Source of the DNA: Flavobacteriaceae bacterium GSB9
GTDB taxonomy: Bacteria > Bacteroidota > Bacteroidia > Flavobacteriales > Flavobacteriaceae
Direction: 5' to 3'
Assembly: GCA_022749295.1 (NCBI GenBank)
Contig: CP062007.1
Location: 2,666,001-2,730,000, forward strand
Length of the DNA stretch: 64,000 nt
Position 1 is the first letter of the stretch, and each line of letters begins with the position of its first letter. Below, one piece after another: positions 1-8,597 of the stretch. The notes under the pieces were generated by a model. The model saw only the letters and a program-made list of their open reading frames with translations, was not told where the DNA came from and made no database searches. The position numbers and the translations under genes are program-made.

Positions 1-15
1 AAAATTGCTAAATGA
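1..15 (+). CDS. 3' end of an upstream gene (partial)
   Basis: Only the last four codons (Lys-Ile-Ala-Lys) and a TGA stop are inside the window. The stop overlaps the ATG of the next gene in an ATGA arrangement, which is typical of translational coupling. In related flavobacteria a SCO1/SenC copper chaperone often precedes DUF420, so that is the likeliest identity, but this is inference from context only. Confidence 0.4.
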   Translation, partial: KIAK

Positions 16-548
16 ATAATTCAAAAGAAATTTTAGACGAGAAGAAATATAACAAATTAATTTTGGTGTTATCTATTTTAATACCAGTAGTGGTTGCTGT
101 TTTATTTGGTGTTAGAATACCTAATGTCGAACCTTTAAGTTTTTTGCCGCCTATTTATGCTACCATAAACGGTTTAACGGCTGTTATTTTGATTATTGCC
201 TTTATTGCTATTAAGAATAAAAAATTGGTGCTACATGAAAATTTAATGACAACCGCTATTTGGTGTTCGGTTGCCTTTTTAGTGATGTATGTCGCTTACC
301 ACATGACGAGTGACTCAACCAAATTTGGAGGCGAAGGCTTGGTGAAGTATGTTTACTATTTCATCTTGATTACGCATATATTGCTATCTATAATTATTAT
401 TCCGTTTGTACTGATTACTTATGTGCGAGCCATTACCAATAACATAGAAAAGCATAAAAAAATAGCTAAAATAACATTTCCGTTATGGCTATATGTTGCT
501 ATTTCTGGCGTTATTGTTTATATTATGATTTCACCTTATTACGCATAA
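12..548 (+). CDS. DUF420 family membrane protein (YozB-like)
   Basis: A 178-residue inner-membrane protein with about five hydrophobic segments (roughly residues 16-34, 48-66, 79-96, 113-135 and 153-172). Conserved-looking His residues lie near the membrane ends, for example in VAYHMTSD and LITHILLS. Length and pattern fit DUF420, a family found beside cytochrome c oxidase and SCO genes and thought to help oxidase assembly; the exact role is unknown. The start overlaps the previous stop (ATGA), and the next gene begins two bases after this stop, so it is part of an operon. Confidence 0.8.
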   Translation: MNNSKEILDEKKYNKLILVLSILIPVVVAVLFGVRIPNVEPLSFLPPIYATINGLTAVILIIAFIAIKNKKLVLHENLMTTAIWCSVAFLVMYVAYHMTSDSTKFGGEGLVKYVYYFILITHILLSIIIIPFVLITYVRAITNNIEKHKKIAKITFPLWLYVAISGVIVYIMISPYYA

Positions 549-550
549 CA

Positions 551-769
551 ATGAAACGAAAGGCTGTTTTTCTAATATGTGCTTTTGCTTTTTTTATAGA
601 GACTAACGCCCAATGTGCTATGTGTCGTGCTGTTTTGGAAAGCGAAGAAGGACAAACCGCTGCCGAAGGCATTAACGACGGTATTGTTTATCTTATGGCC
701 ATACCTTATATTTTGGTGGCAGGTATAGGCTATGTTATTTACCGTAAGTACAATACGTTAAAAAAGTAA
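551..769 (+). CDS. Small exported CxxC membrane protein
   Basis: A 72-residue protein. An N-terminal signal-like segment (residues 1-19) ends at an Ala-Gln junction. A CAMC motif follows at once (residues 21-24), then a short soluble stretch rich in Glu and Gly, then one transmembrane helix (about 46-64) and a basic tail. The start at 551 is preferred over an in-frame codon at 485 because it gives a clean signal peptide and a two-base gap after DUF420. Function is not recognised. Its position beside an oxidase-assembly gene and its exposed cysteine pair suggest thiol or copper handling, which is inference. Confidence 0.7.
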   Translation: MKRKAVFLICAFAFFIETNAQCAMCRAVLESEEGQTAAEGINDGIVYLMAIPYILVAGIGYVIYRKYNTLKK

Positions 770-857
770 TAAAAAGTTTTATTTGCGTTTTTTGTAACAT
801 TTCTTTGTGTAGTTAGTCTTACTTTTAGGTTTTAAGGCCTACTAAATCAACAAGATT

Positions 858-1559
858 ATGTTAAAAATCCACCAACTCCACAAATCCTACCCTATAGGAG
901 ATTCCAGTTTACATGTTTTAAAAGGTATAGACCTTGAAGTAGAAGAAGGTGAAATGGTCGCCATAATGGGCTCTTCGGGCTCAGGAAAATCTACCCTTTT
1001 AAATATCATAGGCATGCTGGATGAAGCCGATTCGGGTGAGTATATTTTGGATGGGTTGCCAATTAAAAACCTAACCGAAAAGAAGGCTGCCGTTTACAGA
1101 AATAAGTTTTTAGGTTTTATTTTTCAATCCTTCAATCTTATCAATTATAAGAATGCTTTAGAAAATGTAGCGCTTCCGCTGTATTATCAGGGAATGAAGC
1201 GTAAAGAACGTCAAGAAAAAGCCATGTTTCATTTAGAAAAAGTAGGTTTGGCGGAGTGGGCAAAACATTTGCCTAAAGAATTATCGGGCGGACAAAACCA
1301 ACGTGTGGCTATAGCTAGGGCATTGGCGGCAAACCCAAAACTGCTGCTTGCCGATGAGCCAACCGGTGCATTAGATACCAAAACTTCTTATGAAATCATG
1401 GATTTTATACAGCAATTAAACGATGAGGGAAAAACCATTTTAATGGTTACCCACGAGGAAGATATTGCCAATATGTGCAAACGAATCGTTAGACTCCGCG
1501 ATGGTGTAATCATGGAGGACAAAAAAGTCAATCAAGTAAGGGCACGCCAACATGTTTGA
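858..1559 (+). CDS. ABC transporter ATP-binding protein, MacB/LolD type
   Basis: A 233-residue ABC ATPase that powers the two permeases encoded next. It has a Walker A motif GSSGSGKST at about residues 38-46, the LSGGQ signature at 142-146, and Walker B LLLADEP with the D-loop GALD at about 162-172. These features and the length fit the MacB/LolD/FtsE class of mechanotransmission ABC proteins, which do not pass substrate through the membrane themselves. The last 8 bases overlap the first permease, so the genes are translationally coupled. The substrate (antimicrobial peptide, lipid or lipoprotein) cannot be read from the sequence. Confidence 0.92.
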   Translation: MLKIHQLHKSYPIGDSSLHVLKGIDLEVEEGEMVAIMGSSGSGKSTLLNIIGMLDEADSGEYILDGLPIKNLTEKKAAVYRNKFLGFIFQSFNLINYKNALENVALPLYYQGMKRKERQEKAMFHLEKVGLAEWAKHLPKELSGGQNQRVAIARALAANPKLLLADEPTGALDTKTSYEIMDFIQQLNDEGKTILMVTHEEDIANMCKRIVRLRDGVIMEDKKVNQVRARQHV

Positions 1560-2781
1560 TTTAGACCTTTGGCGAGAAATACTCCAAAGTATCAATAAGA
1601 ACAGAACCAGAAGTTTATTGTCTGGTTTCACGGTGTCGTTTGCTATTCTTTTATTTGCCATTCTTTTTGGTATTGCTAATGGCTTGCAAAACTATTTTGC
1701 CGAAGCTTTTGGAACCGATGCCAATAATTCCATTATTATTTTTCCAGGAAGAACAACTAAGGCGCACGACGGACTTCAAGCAGGAAGACAAATTCAATTT
1801 AAAAACGACGATTATAATTTCATTTTAGATGAATTTGGCGACAAAGTGCAATACATAACAAGTAAAGTAAACCGAAGTGTTATGGCCACCTTTAAGGGCG
1901 AAAAGAATACGTATGAAATGCGGGCCGTACATCCAGAATATATGTTTATTGAAAATAATGTAGTCAGCGAGGGCAGGTATATCAACTTAAACGATTTACA
2001 AAACAAAACCAAAGTCGCTGTTATTGGTCGAGTCGTTTATAATGAATTGTTTTTAAAGGAAATGGCCATTGGCAAATACATTAATTTAAACGGAATTGCC
2101 TTTAAAATAGTTGGTGTTTTTACCGATGATGAAGGCGACAACGAAGAAAGAGTAATATACGTTCCACTTACTACAGCCCAATTTTTGTATGGCAATAACG
2201 ATTTTATCGATTTTATGCACCTTACCTACAATCCCGAGATGAACAGTAATCAGGCATTGGCATTCGGAAATGCTATAACCAGAAAACTGAAAGAGCGTTT
2301 TTCGGTGGCCAGGAGCGACCAAAGGGCTATCAGAATTCGCAATATGGCACAGGGCATGAAACAAGTGGATATGATGACTTACGGCCTAACTATAATAATA
2401 TTAGTAATAGGCTTTGGAACTTTAATCGCAGGAGTAGTAGGCATCAGCAATATCATGATTTTTATAGTTAAAGAGCGCACGAAAGAAATTGGTATTAGAA
2501 AGGCCTTGGGTGCCACACCAAAATCCATAGTATCCATCATTTTAATAGAATCAATACTTATTACAGCCGTAGCAGGATACATCGGTTTGTTAATTGGTGT
2601 TGGTGTATTGGAATGGGTAGCACCTTATTTGGAGCAATACTTTATAAAAAATCCTGGTGTAAGTAATAATTTGGTGATTGGAGCTACCGCAGTATTGATA
2701 CTTGCAGGTGCCATAGCAGGTTATGTGCCGGCAAAAAAGGCATCGAGAATTAAACCCATTGTAGCATTAAGAAACGATTAG
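1552..2781 (+). CDS. MacB-like ABC permease (first copy)
   Basis: A 409-residue permease with the MacB topology: one N-terminal transmembrane helix (about residues 21-42), a large periplasmic MacB_PCD domain (about 45-265), and a C-terminal FtsX domain with three helices (about 280-400). The cytoplasmic sequence VKERTKEIGIRKALGA (about 304-319) is the coupling element characteristic of this family. A second, related permease follows directly, so the transporter is probably a heterodimer rather than a MacB homodimer. Confidence 0.9.
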   Translation: MFDLDLWREILQSINKNRTRSLLSGFTVSFAILLFAILFGIANGLQNYFAEAFGTDANNSIIIFPGRTTKAHDGLQAGRQIQFKNDDYNFILDEFGDKVQYITSKVNRSVMATFKGEKNTYEMRAVHPEYMFIENNVVSEGRYINLNDLQNKTKVAVIGRVVYNELFLKEMAIGKYINLNGIAFKIVGVFTDDEGDNEERVIYVPLTTAQFLYGNNDFIDFMHLTYNPEMNSNQALAFGNAITRKLKERFSVARSDQRAIRIRNMAQGMKQVDMMTYGLTIIILVIGFGTLIAGVVGISNIMIFIVKERTKEIGIRKALGATPKSIVSIILIESILITAVAGYIGLLIGVGVLEWVAPYLEQYFIKNPGVSNNLVIGATAVLILAGAIAGYVPAKKASRIKPIVALRND

Positions 2782-2783
2782 TG

Positions 2784-4028
2784 ATGTTTAGGTTTTTATT
2801 CGATAGAGATACGTGGCAAGAAGTTTTTGATAGCTTCAATAAAAATAAACTCCGTTCTATTTTAACGATGGTAGGCGTTTGGTGGGGTATTTTATTGCTC
2901 ATTGGTTTGTTAGGTTCAGCGCGCGGTTTAGAAAATGCCTTTAACCGTTTGTTTGGCGATTTTGCTACCAACAGTGTATTTGTAATGGGTAGCGCCACGG
3001 GCAAACCCTTTAAAGGGTTTCAAGAGGGAAGGCGTGTACAGTTAACGTTAACCGATATTGAAAAGGTTAAAGTTAATATTGAAGGTATCGAATTTGTGGT
3101 TCCAAGAAATATGAATCAAGGACAGGTAGTAAGAAATTTTCTTTCTGGGACTTTTAATGTTATGGGCGACTATCCCGTGTTGGACCAAGTTCAAAAAAAG
3201 AAACTCGTGCATGGACGTTTTATTAACCAAAACGATATCGACGACCACAAAAAGGTAGCTGTAATTTCAGAAAGCATCTATAAACAGCTTTTTGAAAAGA
3301 ATCAAGATCCCATTGGGCAATACATTCAAATTAATAACATCAATTACATGGTTGTGGGCATGTACGATCAAGGTAAGGTTAATTTTGGTCCGAGTGAAGA
3401 TATTCATATACCGTTTACCACATTTCAGCAGGTTTACAACCAAGGTGAAAAAATAGGCTTTTTAATGATTACAGGAAAGCCGGATTTCGATATTCAGCAA
3501 ATAGAAAAGGATGCATTATTGCTGCTTCGAAATTTAAACAATGTGCATCCAGAAGACAAAAGGGCTTTTAGGAACTTTAACATCGGGAAGGAGTTTGCCA
3601 AAGTTACCGGCTTTTTAACAGGTATGCAGTTTTTAACATGGTTTGTGGGGTTGGCGACATTAGTGGCCGGTGTTTTTGCTATTGGCAATATTTTATTGAT
3701 AACCGTAAAAGAACGCACCAAAGAAATAGGGGTGCGCCGTGCTTTGGGCGCTACGCCATTTGAAATTAAAAGGCAAATTGTGGTTGAAGCCGTATTTTTA
3801 ACCTTGGTGGCCGGTTTCTTTGGAATCATTACCGGAGGCTGGATTCTTATTTTGTTGGACCATTTTTTTGGGCAAGGCGACGAAGCAGCCATTGTTAATG
3901 CATCCGTATCTATTGGTGTGGTATTTGTTGCGTTAATTATTTCAGTAGCTTTAGGAACTTTAATAGGTTTAATCCCAGCATTTAAAGCTACTAGTGTAAA
4001 ACCCATAGAAGCATTAAGAGAAGAATAA
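2784..4028 (+). CDS. MacB-like ABC permease (second copy)
   Basis: A 414-residue permease with the same plan as the preceding one: helix 1 near residues 20-42, a periplasmic domain, and an FtsX domain with VKERTKEIGVRRALGA. I place the start at the ATG two bases after the upstream stop. A GTG one codon earlier overlaps that stop and cannot be excluded. The two permeases share only family-level similarity, which suggests specialised subunits of a heterodimeric exporter. Confidence 0.9.
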   Translation: MFRFLFDRDTWQEVFDSFNKNKLRSILTMVGVWWGILLLIGLLGSARGLENAFNRLFGDFATNSVFVMGSATGKPFKGFQEGRRVQLTLTDIEKVKVNIEGIEFVVPRNMNQGQVVRNFLSGTFNVMGDYPVLDQVQKKKLVHGRFINQNDIDDHKKVAVISESIYKQLFEKNQDPIGQYIQINNINYMVVGMYDQGKVNFGPSEDIHIPFTTFQQVYNQGEKIGFLMITGKPDFDIQQIEKDALLLLRNLNNVHPEDKRAFRNFNIGKEFAKVTGFLTGMQFLTWFVGLATLVAGVFAIGNILLITVKERTKEIGVRRALGATPFEIKRQIVVEAVFLTLVAGFFGIITGGWILILLDHFFGQGDEAAIVNASVSIGVVFVALIISVALGTLIGLIPAFKATSVKPIEALREE

Positions 4029-4040
4029 ACAATCAAAAAA

Positions 4041-5171
4041 ATGAATAAAACAGTAAAAATTATTTTAGTATTAGTCGCTATCATAACACTGGCGTTTGTG
4101 TTAAAATACTTTAAAGATGCTAATTCAAAAGATATCATAGATTACAAGGTAGAAGAGCCCTTTTATACGTCTATAAACAAAAAGGCGGTGGCCACAGGAA
4201 AACTCAACCCCGAGGAAGAAGTTGAGCTTAAGCCACAAATATCGGGAATTGTCGACCAAATTTTAGTTGAAGAAGGCGATGTGGTTAAAAAGGGCGATTT
4301 AATAGCCAAGATAAGAGTGGTGCCCAACGAGCAAAGTCTGGTAAGTGCCAAAAGTAGGATATCATCAACAAGGTTGTCGTTCGATAATGCCAAAACGCTA
4401 TATGAGCGCAACAAAGCGCTGTTCGAAAAAGGGGTAATTTCAAAACAAGATTTTGAAAACAGCGAGCTTTCTTATAACCAGGCCAAAGAAACCTTGACAC
4501 AGGCACAAAATGATTATCAAATTATTAAACGCGGCTCCATTTCTGGAGGTAGCTCGGCGAATACCAATATCGTTGCCCAAATTCAAGGCACCATTTTGGA
4601 AATCCCAGTACGTGAGGGCGACCAAGTGATTCAAAGTAACAATTTTAACGCTGGTACAACCATTGCAACCATTGCAGATATGAGTAAAATGATTTTTGAA
4701 GGAAAAGTTGATGAGGCTGAAGTGGGCAAACTCAAAGAAGGGAAAGCCATAAAAGTGGTTTTGGGCGCCATAAAAGACAAAGAGTTTCCTGCGACACTAA
4801 CTTTTGTAGCTCCAAAGGGTATTGAAGAAAATGGCGCCGTACAGTTTACCATAAAAGCCGATGTTAAAATAGGTTCCGATGTGAATATAAGAGCGGGTTA
4901 CAGTGCCAATGCCGAAATGGATTTAGAAAGCAAAGATAGTGTGTTGGCCATTCGGGAAGCTTTGCTTCAATATAACCGTATTACCGAAAAACCTTTTGTT
5001 GAAATATTGGAAGGCGATAATAAGTTTAAAAAGGAAGATGTAGAATTGGGCATTTCAGATGGTATTAATGTTGAGATAAAAGAAGGTGTAAACGAAGGTG
5101 ATAAAATAAAAGTTTGGAATAAAGCATCAAAAGACAATAATGAAGAAGAAGAAGAGAATGGCAACCATTAA
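4041..5171 (+). CDS. Periplasmic adaptor (HlyD/MacA-like membrane fusion protein)
   Basis: A 376-residue adaptor with an N-terminal anchor (residues 5-24). A lipoyl-like half motif (QISGIVDQILVEEGDVVKKGD, about 70-91) is followed by a helical hairpin (about 95-155), the second lipoyl half and a beta-barrel domain. This is the usual architecture of proteins that join an inner-membrane ABC exporter to a TolC-type channel. The C-terminus is very rich in Glu, Asp and Asn. The gene overlaps the downstream TolC-like gene and belongs to the same operon. Confidence 0.9.
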   Translation: MNKTVKIILVLVAIITLAFVLKYFKDANSKDIIDYKVEEPFYTSINKKAVATGKLNPEEEVELKPQISGIVDQILVEEGDVVKKGDLIAKIRVVPNEQSLVSAKSRISSTRLSFDNAKTLYERNKALFEKGVISKQDFENSELSYNQAKETLTQAQNDYQIIKRGSISGGSSANTNIVAQIQGTILEIPVREGDQVIQSNNFNAGTTIATIADMSKMIFEGKVDEAEVGKLKEGKAIKVVLGAIKDKEFPATLTFVAPKGIEENGAVQFTIKADVKIGSDVNIRAGYSANAEMDLESKDSVLAIREALLQYNRITEKPFVEILEGDNKFKKEDVELGISDGINVEIKEGVNEGDKIKVWNKASKDNNEEEEENGNH

Positions 5172-6501
5172 ATTGAAACGCACTATACTTTTTGCAGTAC
5201 TGTTATGCTCGTTGTGGTCTTTCGCCCAACAAAAAAAATGGACTTTACAGGAATGTGTAAATTACGCGATTGAGAATAATATATCGGTGCAACAAGCCAT
5301 GCTAGACCAAAATTTAGCAGATTTAGATAAAAAACAGGCTGTTTATAATTTTTTGCCCAATTTAAATTCTAATGCATCATATAATATAAATACTGGAGCT
5401 AATATTAATCCAGCAACCAACCAATTTGAAAACTCAACCTTCCAGTCCTCTTCTGGTGGCATAAGTTCTGGAATCAATATTTTCTCGGGACTACAAAATT
5501 GGAAAAACCTCCAACGTGCCAAACTTAATAAAATGGCTGCCAGTTATCGACTGGATAAAATGAAAGACGATATTTCGCTTTTTGTAGCTAATTCATTTTT
5601 ACAAATCTTGGCGAATAAGGAGCGCCTCAGAGTATTACAGGGTCAAAACAAAATAACGAAAGAAAATATAAAAAACACAACAGAACTTGTAGAATCTGGG
5701 GTTTTACCAGAAGGCGATTTGTTAGAGATTAAGGCTACCGATGCATCACAGCAGCAACAGATTATTCAAGCGGAAAACACCCTTTTTATTTCGAAATTAG
5801 GTTTGGCCCAGACCCTTCAATTGAAAGATTATGAAATGTTTGATGTTGTTGATATGGATTACGACATAGTGCCTGCTGACATGTTATCGAAAAAACCAAA
5901 AGAGATTGTTGAGAAAGCCAAGGAAACCGTTAATGATATAAAAATAGCAACCTCCAATTTAGATTTGGCCAAAAAAGATTTAGAAATAACTAAGGCTAGC
6001 TATTATCCTACACTTTCAGGGTTTGTGAGTTACAATGCACGGTGGTCTAGTTCGCAAATTAATCCATTTACAGGAGAAGAAATTAATTTTATAGACCAGC
6101 TTTACTTGTTTGATGGAACAGCTGTTGGATTACGCCTAAATGTGCCAATTTTCAATCAGTTTAGCACAAGAAATAGTATAAGACGTAGTGAAATTAATGT
6201 AAAGCGACTGGAAAATCAGGCAAAACAAGCTAAACTCGATTTAGAGTCAACAGTATACCAGGCATATAATGATGCACAAAATGCAAAAAAAGCTTATGAT
6301 GCTGCTCTGAAGGTTGAAGAAGCTAGACAGTTAGCTTTCAATTATGCGCAAGAGCGCTATGATTTAGGCTTGTCTAACGCGTTCGATTTAAATCAATCTC
6401 GTATCCTGTTAGATAATGCACAATCGGATGTTATTCGAACTAAATTCGATTATATTTTTGGGATGAAGGTATTAGAGTTTTATTTTGGGGCATCCATATA
6501 A
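5158..6501 (+). CDS. TolC-like outer membrane efflux protein
   Basis: A 447-residue outer-membrane channel with a signal peptide (about residues 1-23, ending SFAQQ). The long alpha-helical repeats and the phrase WTLQECVNYAIENN are typical of the OEP family in Bacteroidota. The ATG at 5158 is preferred because it starts a normal signal peptide; an ATG at 5140 would only add a Lys/Arg tail. Either way the start lies inside the adaptor gene (14- or 32-base overlap). It completes a tripartite efflux system with the four preceding genes. Confidence 0.9.
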   Translation: MATIKLKRTILFAVLLCSLWSFAQQKKWTLQECVNYAIENNISVQQAMLDQNLADLDKKQAVYNFLPNLNSNASYNINTGANINPATNQFENSTFQSSSGGISSGINIFSGLQNWKNLQRAKLNKMAASYRLDKMKDDISLFVANSFLQILANKERLRVLQGQNKITKENIKNTTELVESGVLPEGDLLEIKATDASQQQQIIQAENTLFISKLGLAQTLQLKDYEMFDVVDMDYDIVPADMLSKKPKEIVEKAKETVNDIKIATSNLDLAKKDLEITKASYYPTLSGFVSYNARWSSSQINPFTGEEINFIDQLYLFDGTAVGLRLNVPIFNQFSTRNSIRRSEINVKRLENQAKQAKLDLESTVYQAYNDAQNAKKAYDAALKVEEARQLAFNYAQERYDLGLSNAFDLNQSRILLDNAQSDVIRTKFDYIFGMKVLEFYFGASI

Positions 6502-6515
6502 TAATTTAAATAGAC

Positions 6516-7187
6516 ATGTGCTACATACTTAACATAGAAACCGCAACCACAAATTGTTCAGTATCGCTTTCCAAAGACGGCGAAACCATTATTTTAAAGG
6601 AAGACAACGATAAAAGTTATTCGCATGCCGAAAGACTTCACGTTTATATTGATGCTGTTTTAAAGGAGGCTAAAATTGTCGGCGAAGATTTATCGGCTAT
6701 TGCTATTAGCAAAGGACCGGGATCGTACACAGGGTTACGCATTGGGGTTTCGGCAGCCAAAGGCCTTTGTTTTGCTTTGGATAAACCACTACTTTCAATA
6801 TCTACTTTAGAAGCCTTGGCCAATAAAGTGACTGCTAAAGAAGGCATTATAGTACCTATGCTTGATGCCCGAAGAATGGAAGTGTATTCGGCCATTTTCA
6901 ATCACAATCACGAACAAATTCGGGAAACCCAAGCACAGATTTTAGATGAAAATGCATTCGCAGAAGCATTAAACAACGGAAAGGTACATTTTGTGGGCAA
7001 TGGTGTTGAAAAGACTAAAAATTTAATTGAACATAGCAACGCCGTTTTTATTGAAGGCGAATTGCCGTCGGCCAACGAAATGGGCAAATTGGCCTATGAA
7101 AAATTCAAACGAAACGACACCGAAGATGTGGCCTACTTTGAACCTTTTTATTTAAAGGATTTTGTAGCGTTGAAATCTAAAAAATAA
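6516..7187 (+). CDS. tsaB: tRNA threonylcarbamoyladenosine biosynthesis protein TsaB
   Basis: A 223-residue ASKHA-fold protein. The N-terminal phosphate-1-like motif (NIETATTNCSVSL) and the block SKGPGSYTGLRIGVSAAKG (about residues 67-85) identify TsaB, the non-catalytic partner of TsaD in forming t6A at position 37 of ANN-decoding tRNAs. Length matches the family. It starts 14 bases after the efflux operon and may be read through from it, although the functions are unrelated. A hairpin follows the stop. Confidence 0.93.
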   Translation: MCYILNIETATTNCSVSLSKDGETIILKEDNDKSYSHAERLHVYIDAVLKEAKIVGEDLSAIAISKGPGSYTGLRIGVSAAKGLCFALDKPLLSISTLEALANKVTAKEGIIVPMLDARRMEVYSAIFNHNHEQIRETQAQILDENAFAEALNNGKVHFVGNGVEKTKNLIEHSNAVFIEGELPSANEMGKLAYEKFKRNDTEDVAYFEPFYLKDFVALKSKK

Positions 7188-7213
7188 GCCCCGTTACAAA
7201 CCTGTAACAGGGC
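7188..7213. terminator. Terminator hairpin between convergent tsaB and mscS
   Basis: An inverted repeat with 11-base arms (7188-7198 and 7203-7213) and one mismatch directly follows the tsaB stop. On the minus strand it is followed by a T-rich run, so it could serve both convergent genes. Confidence 0.65.
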
Positions 7214-7241
7214 ATTGTATTTAAGATATAAAAAATAGGTT

Positions 7242-8057
7242 TTAGCCTTGTTTTTGAATTTCCACTTGGTGAGGATAAGGAATATCGATTCCTGCCTCAT
7301 CAAACGCTTCTTTGGTGCGCTCGATAATATCAAAATTCACGGCCCAATAATCTTCTTTCTTTACCCATACACGGGTAAAAAAGTTTATAGAGCTGTCTGC
7401 TAGTTCCGATACGTTTATAGCAGGGGCAGGATCTTTCAATATTTGTGGATTGGAATTAATCACTCTAAGAATAACTTCTTTTGTTTTCTTAATGTCTGAG
7501 TCATATCCAACTCCAAAAGTAAAATCTACGCGGCGTGTGTCTTCTGTGCTGTAGTTGGTAATATTGCCGTTAGAAAGGCTTCCATTTGGAATAATAATTT
7601 CCTTATTATCTGGCGTAGTTAATTTGGTTGTAAATATTTCAATTTCCTTTACGGTACCAGATTCGCCTTGAGCTTGAATAAAGTCGCCAATTTTAAAGGG
7701 TTTAAAAATCATAATTAAAACACCTCCGGCAAAATTTCCTAAAGAACCCTGTAACGCTAAACCAATAGCCAAACCTGCAGCAGCAATAACAGCCGCAAAC
7801 GAGGTGGTTTCAACACCAACAGTGCCCAGTACTACAATAATTAAAACTACTTTTAAAGTCCAACCTAATAAATTCATTAGGAATTTTTGAAGACTTTCTT
7901 CATAGTTTCTTTTGGTCATGACTTTTCTGGTGGCCTTTAACAGCTTTTTTATTACCCAAGCGCCTATTATCCATATAATAATGGCACCGAGTATTTTTAA
8001 GCCGTAATCTGTTGCAAGGTCAATCCACTTTTCTGTGTCTACATTTTCTAAATCCAT
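7242..8057 (-). CDS. mscS: Small-conductance mechanosensitive channel (MscS)
   Basis: A 271-residue MscS-type channel that releases solutes during osmotic downshock. Three transmembrane helices are visible. The pore helix is the Gly/Ala-rich block starting at AAVIAAAGLAIGLALQ (about residues 89-104) and continuing through SLGNFAGGVLIMIF. The beta domain carries the family phrase IIIPNGSLSNGNITNYS. The length is close to E. coli MscS (286), so there is no extra N-terminal module. A promoter-like pair lies upstream. Confidence 0.92.
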   Translation of the reverse strand: MDLENVDTEKWIDLATDYGLKILGAIIIWIIGAWVIKKLLKATRKVMTKRNYEESLQKFLMNLLGWTLKVVLIIVVLGTVGVETTSFAAVIAAAGLAIGLALQGSLGNFAGGVLIMIFKPFKIGDFIQAQGESGTVKEIEIFTTKLTTPDNKEIIIPNGSLSNGNITNYSTEDTRRVDFTFGVGYDSDIKKTKEVILRVINSNPQILKDPAPAINVSELADSSINFFTRVWVKKEDYWAVNFDIIERTKEAFDEAGIDIPYPHQVEIQKQG

Positions 8058-8084
8058 AAATATTTAAGTTAATTATTAGTTATA

Positions 8085-8112
8085 CAAAATTAAATTTATT
8101 GAAAAGGACAAA
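8085..8112 (-). promoter_or_regulatory. Promoter candidate for mscS
   Basis: On the minus strand TTTG (8112-8109) is followed after 16 bases by TAATTTTG (8092-8085), the Bacteroidota -33/-7 pattern. The -7 box ends 27 bases before the mscS ATG. Confidence 0.45.
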
Positions 8113-8135
8113 TTGTTTTAAATGTGAAAATATAG

Positions 8136-8526
8136 TTAAATTTTAAAAACTAGGCTTAATAGCGCAAGAATAGCGGGAATGGCCTGAATGTAAAATAACT
8201 TTATCCGTTGTGATGAGTAAGACCCATAAATTCCGGCAAGCGTCACTCATATCAAAAAAAACAGCAGTATTAGTTTCTTTTTGAATCATGGAATAAATAG
8301 GCCCAGCGGCCAAAAATCCATTTTAAAGTCCTTGGTTGGCCGCCAGTACTTTGGTGTCTTCAGCAAATTGTTTTGATTTTAAACCAAATGCTTTGATGCC
8401 TTTGGGCTTGGTCCATAAAAATATTTCCAAGATTAGGAAGTAGATATGTTCGAGGACAACAAATAGTGCTAAAATATCGATAGAGAGGTCATGCTGAAAA
8501 TACTCAAAATATTGAATGCCCTTCAA
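8136..8526 (-). pseudogene. Decayed DUF1304 membrane protein gene
   Basis: Reading the minus strand gives a recognisable DUF1304 protein in pieces. The first part contains VVLEHIYFLILEIFLW and FAEDTKVLAANQGL. A TAA stop (8325-8323) then stands where the family has Tyr in the phrase GLYNGFLAAG, and the frame continues NGFLAAGPIY. After an eight-base homopolymer (8254-8261) the match moves to another frame with TLAGIYGSYSS and a normal C-terminus ending at 8136. One nonsense change and at least one frameshift are needed, so the gene is almost certainly dead. The original start is uncertain; another indel near residue 12 is possible. Confidence 0.8.
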
Positions 8527-8544
8527 AGTTAATTAAAATAGCAT

Positions 8545-8570
8545 AAAAAAAGCGCTCTTTAAGGAGCGCT
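8545..8570 (-). terminator. Terminator of the nfu gene
   Basis: A GC-rich hairpin (8551-8570, AGCGCTC arms) is followed on the minus strand by a T run (8550-8545). It lies just downstream of the minus-strand Nfu gene. Confidence 0.75.
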
Positions 8571-8597
8571 TTCACTTTGGTTATTATGTTTTTCTAA

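Noticed and set aside
1440-1661. A 73-codon open frame opposite the ABC ATPase
   Set aside because: It lies wholly inside well-supported genes, has no family pattern and no start context. Many similar antisense frames over the real genes were dropped for the same reason.
3494-4138. A 214-codon antisense frame over the second permease
   Set aside because: Long, but its composition mirrors the permease on the other strand and no domain pattern is visible.
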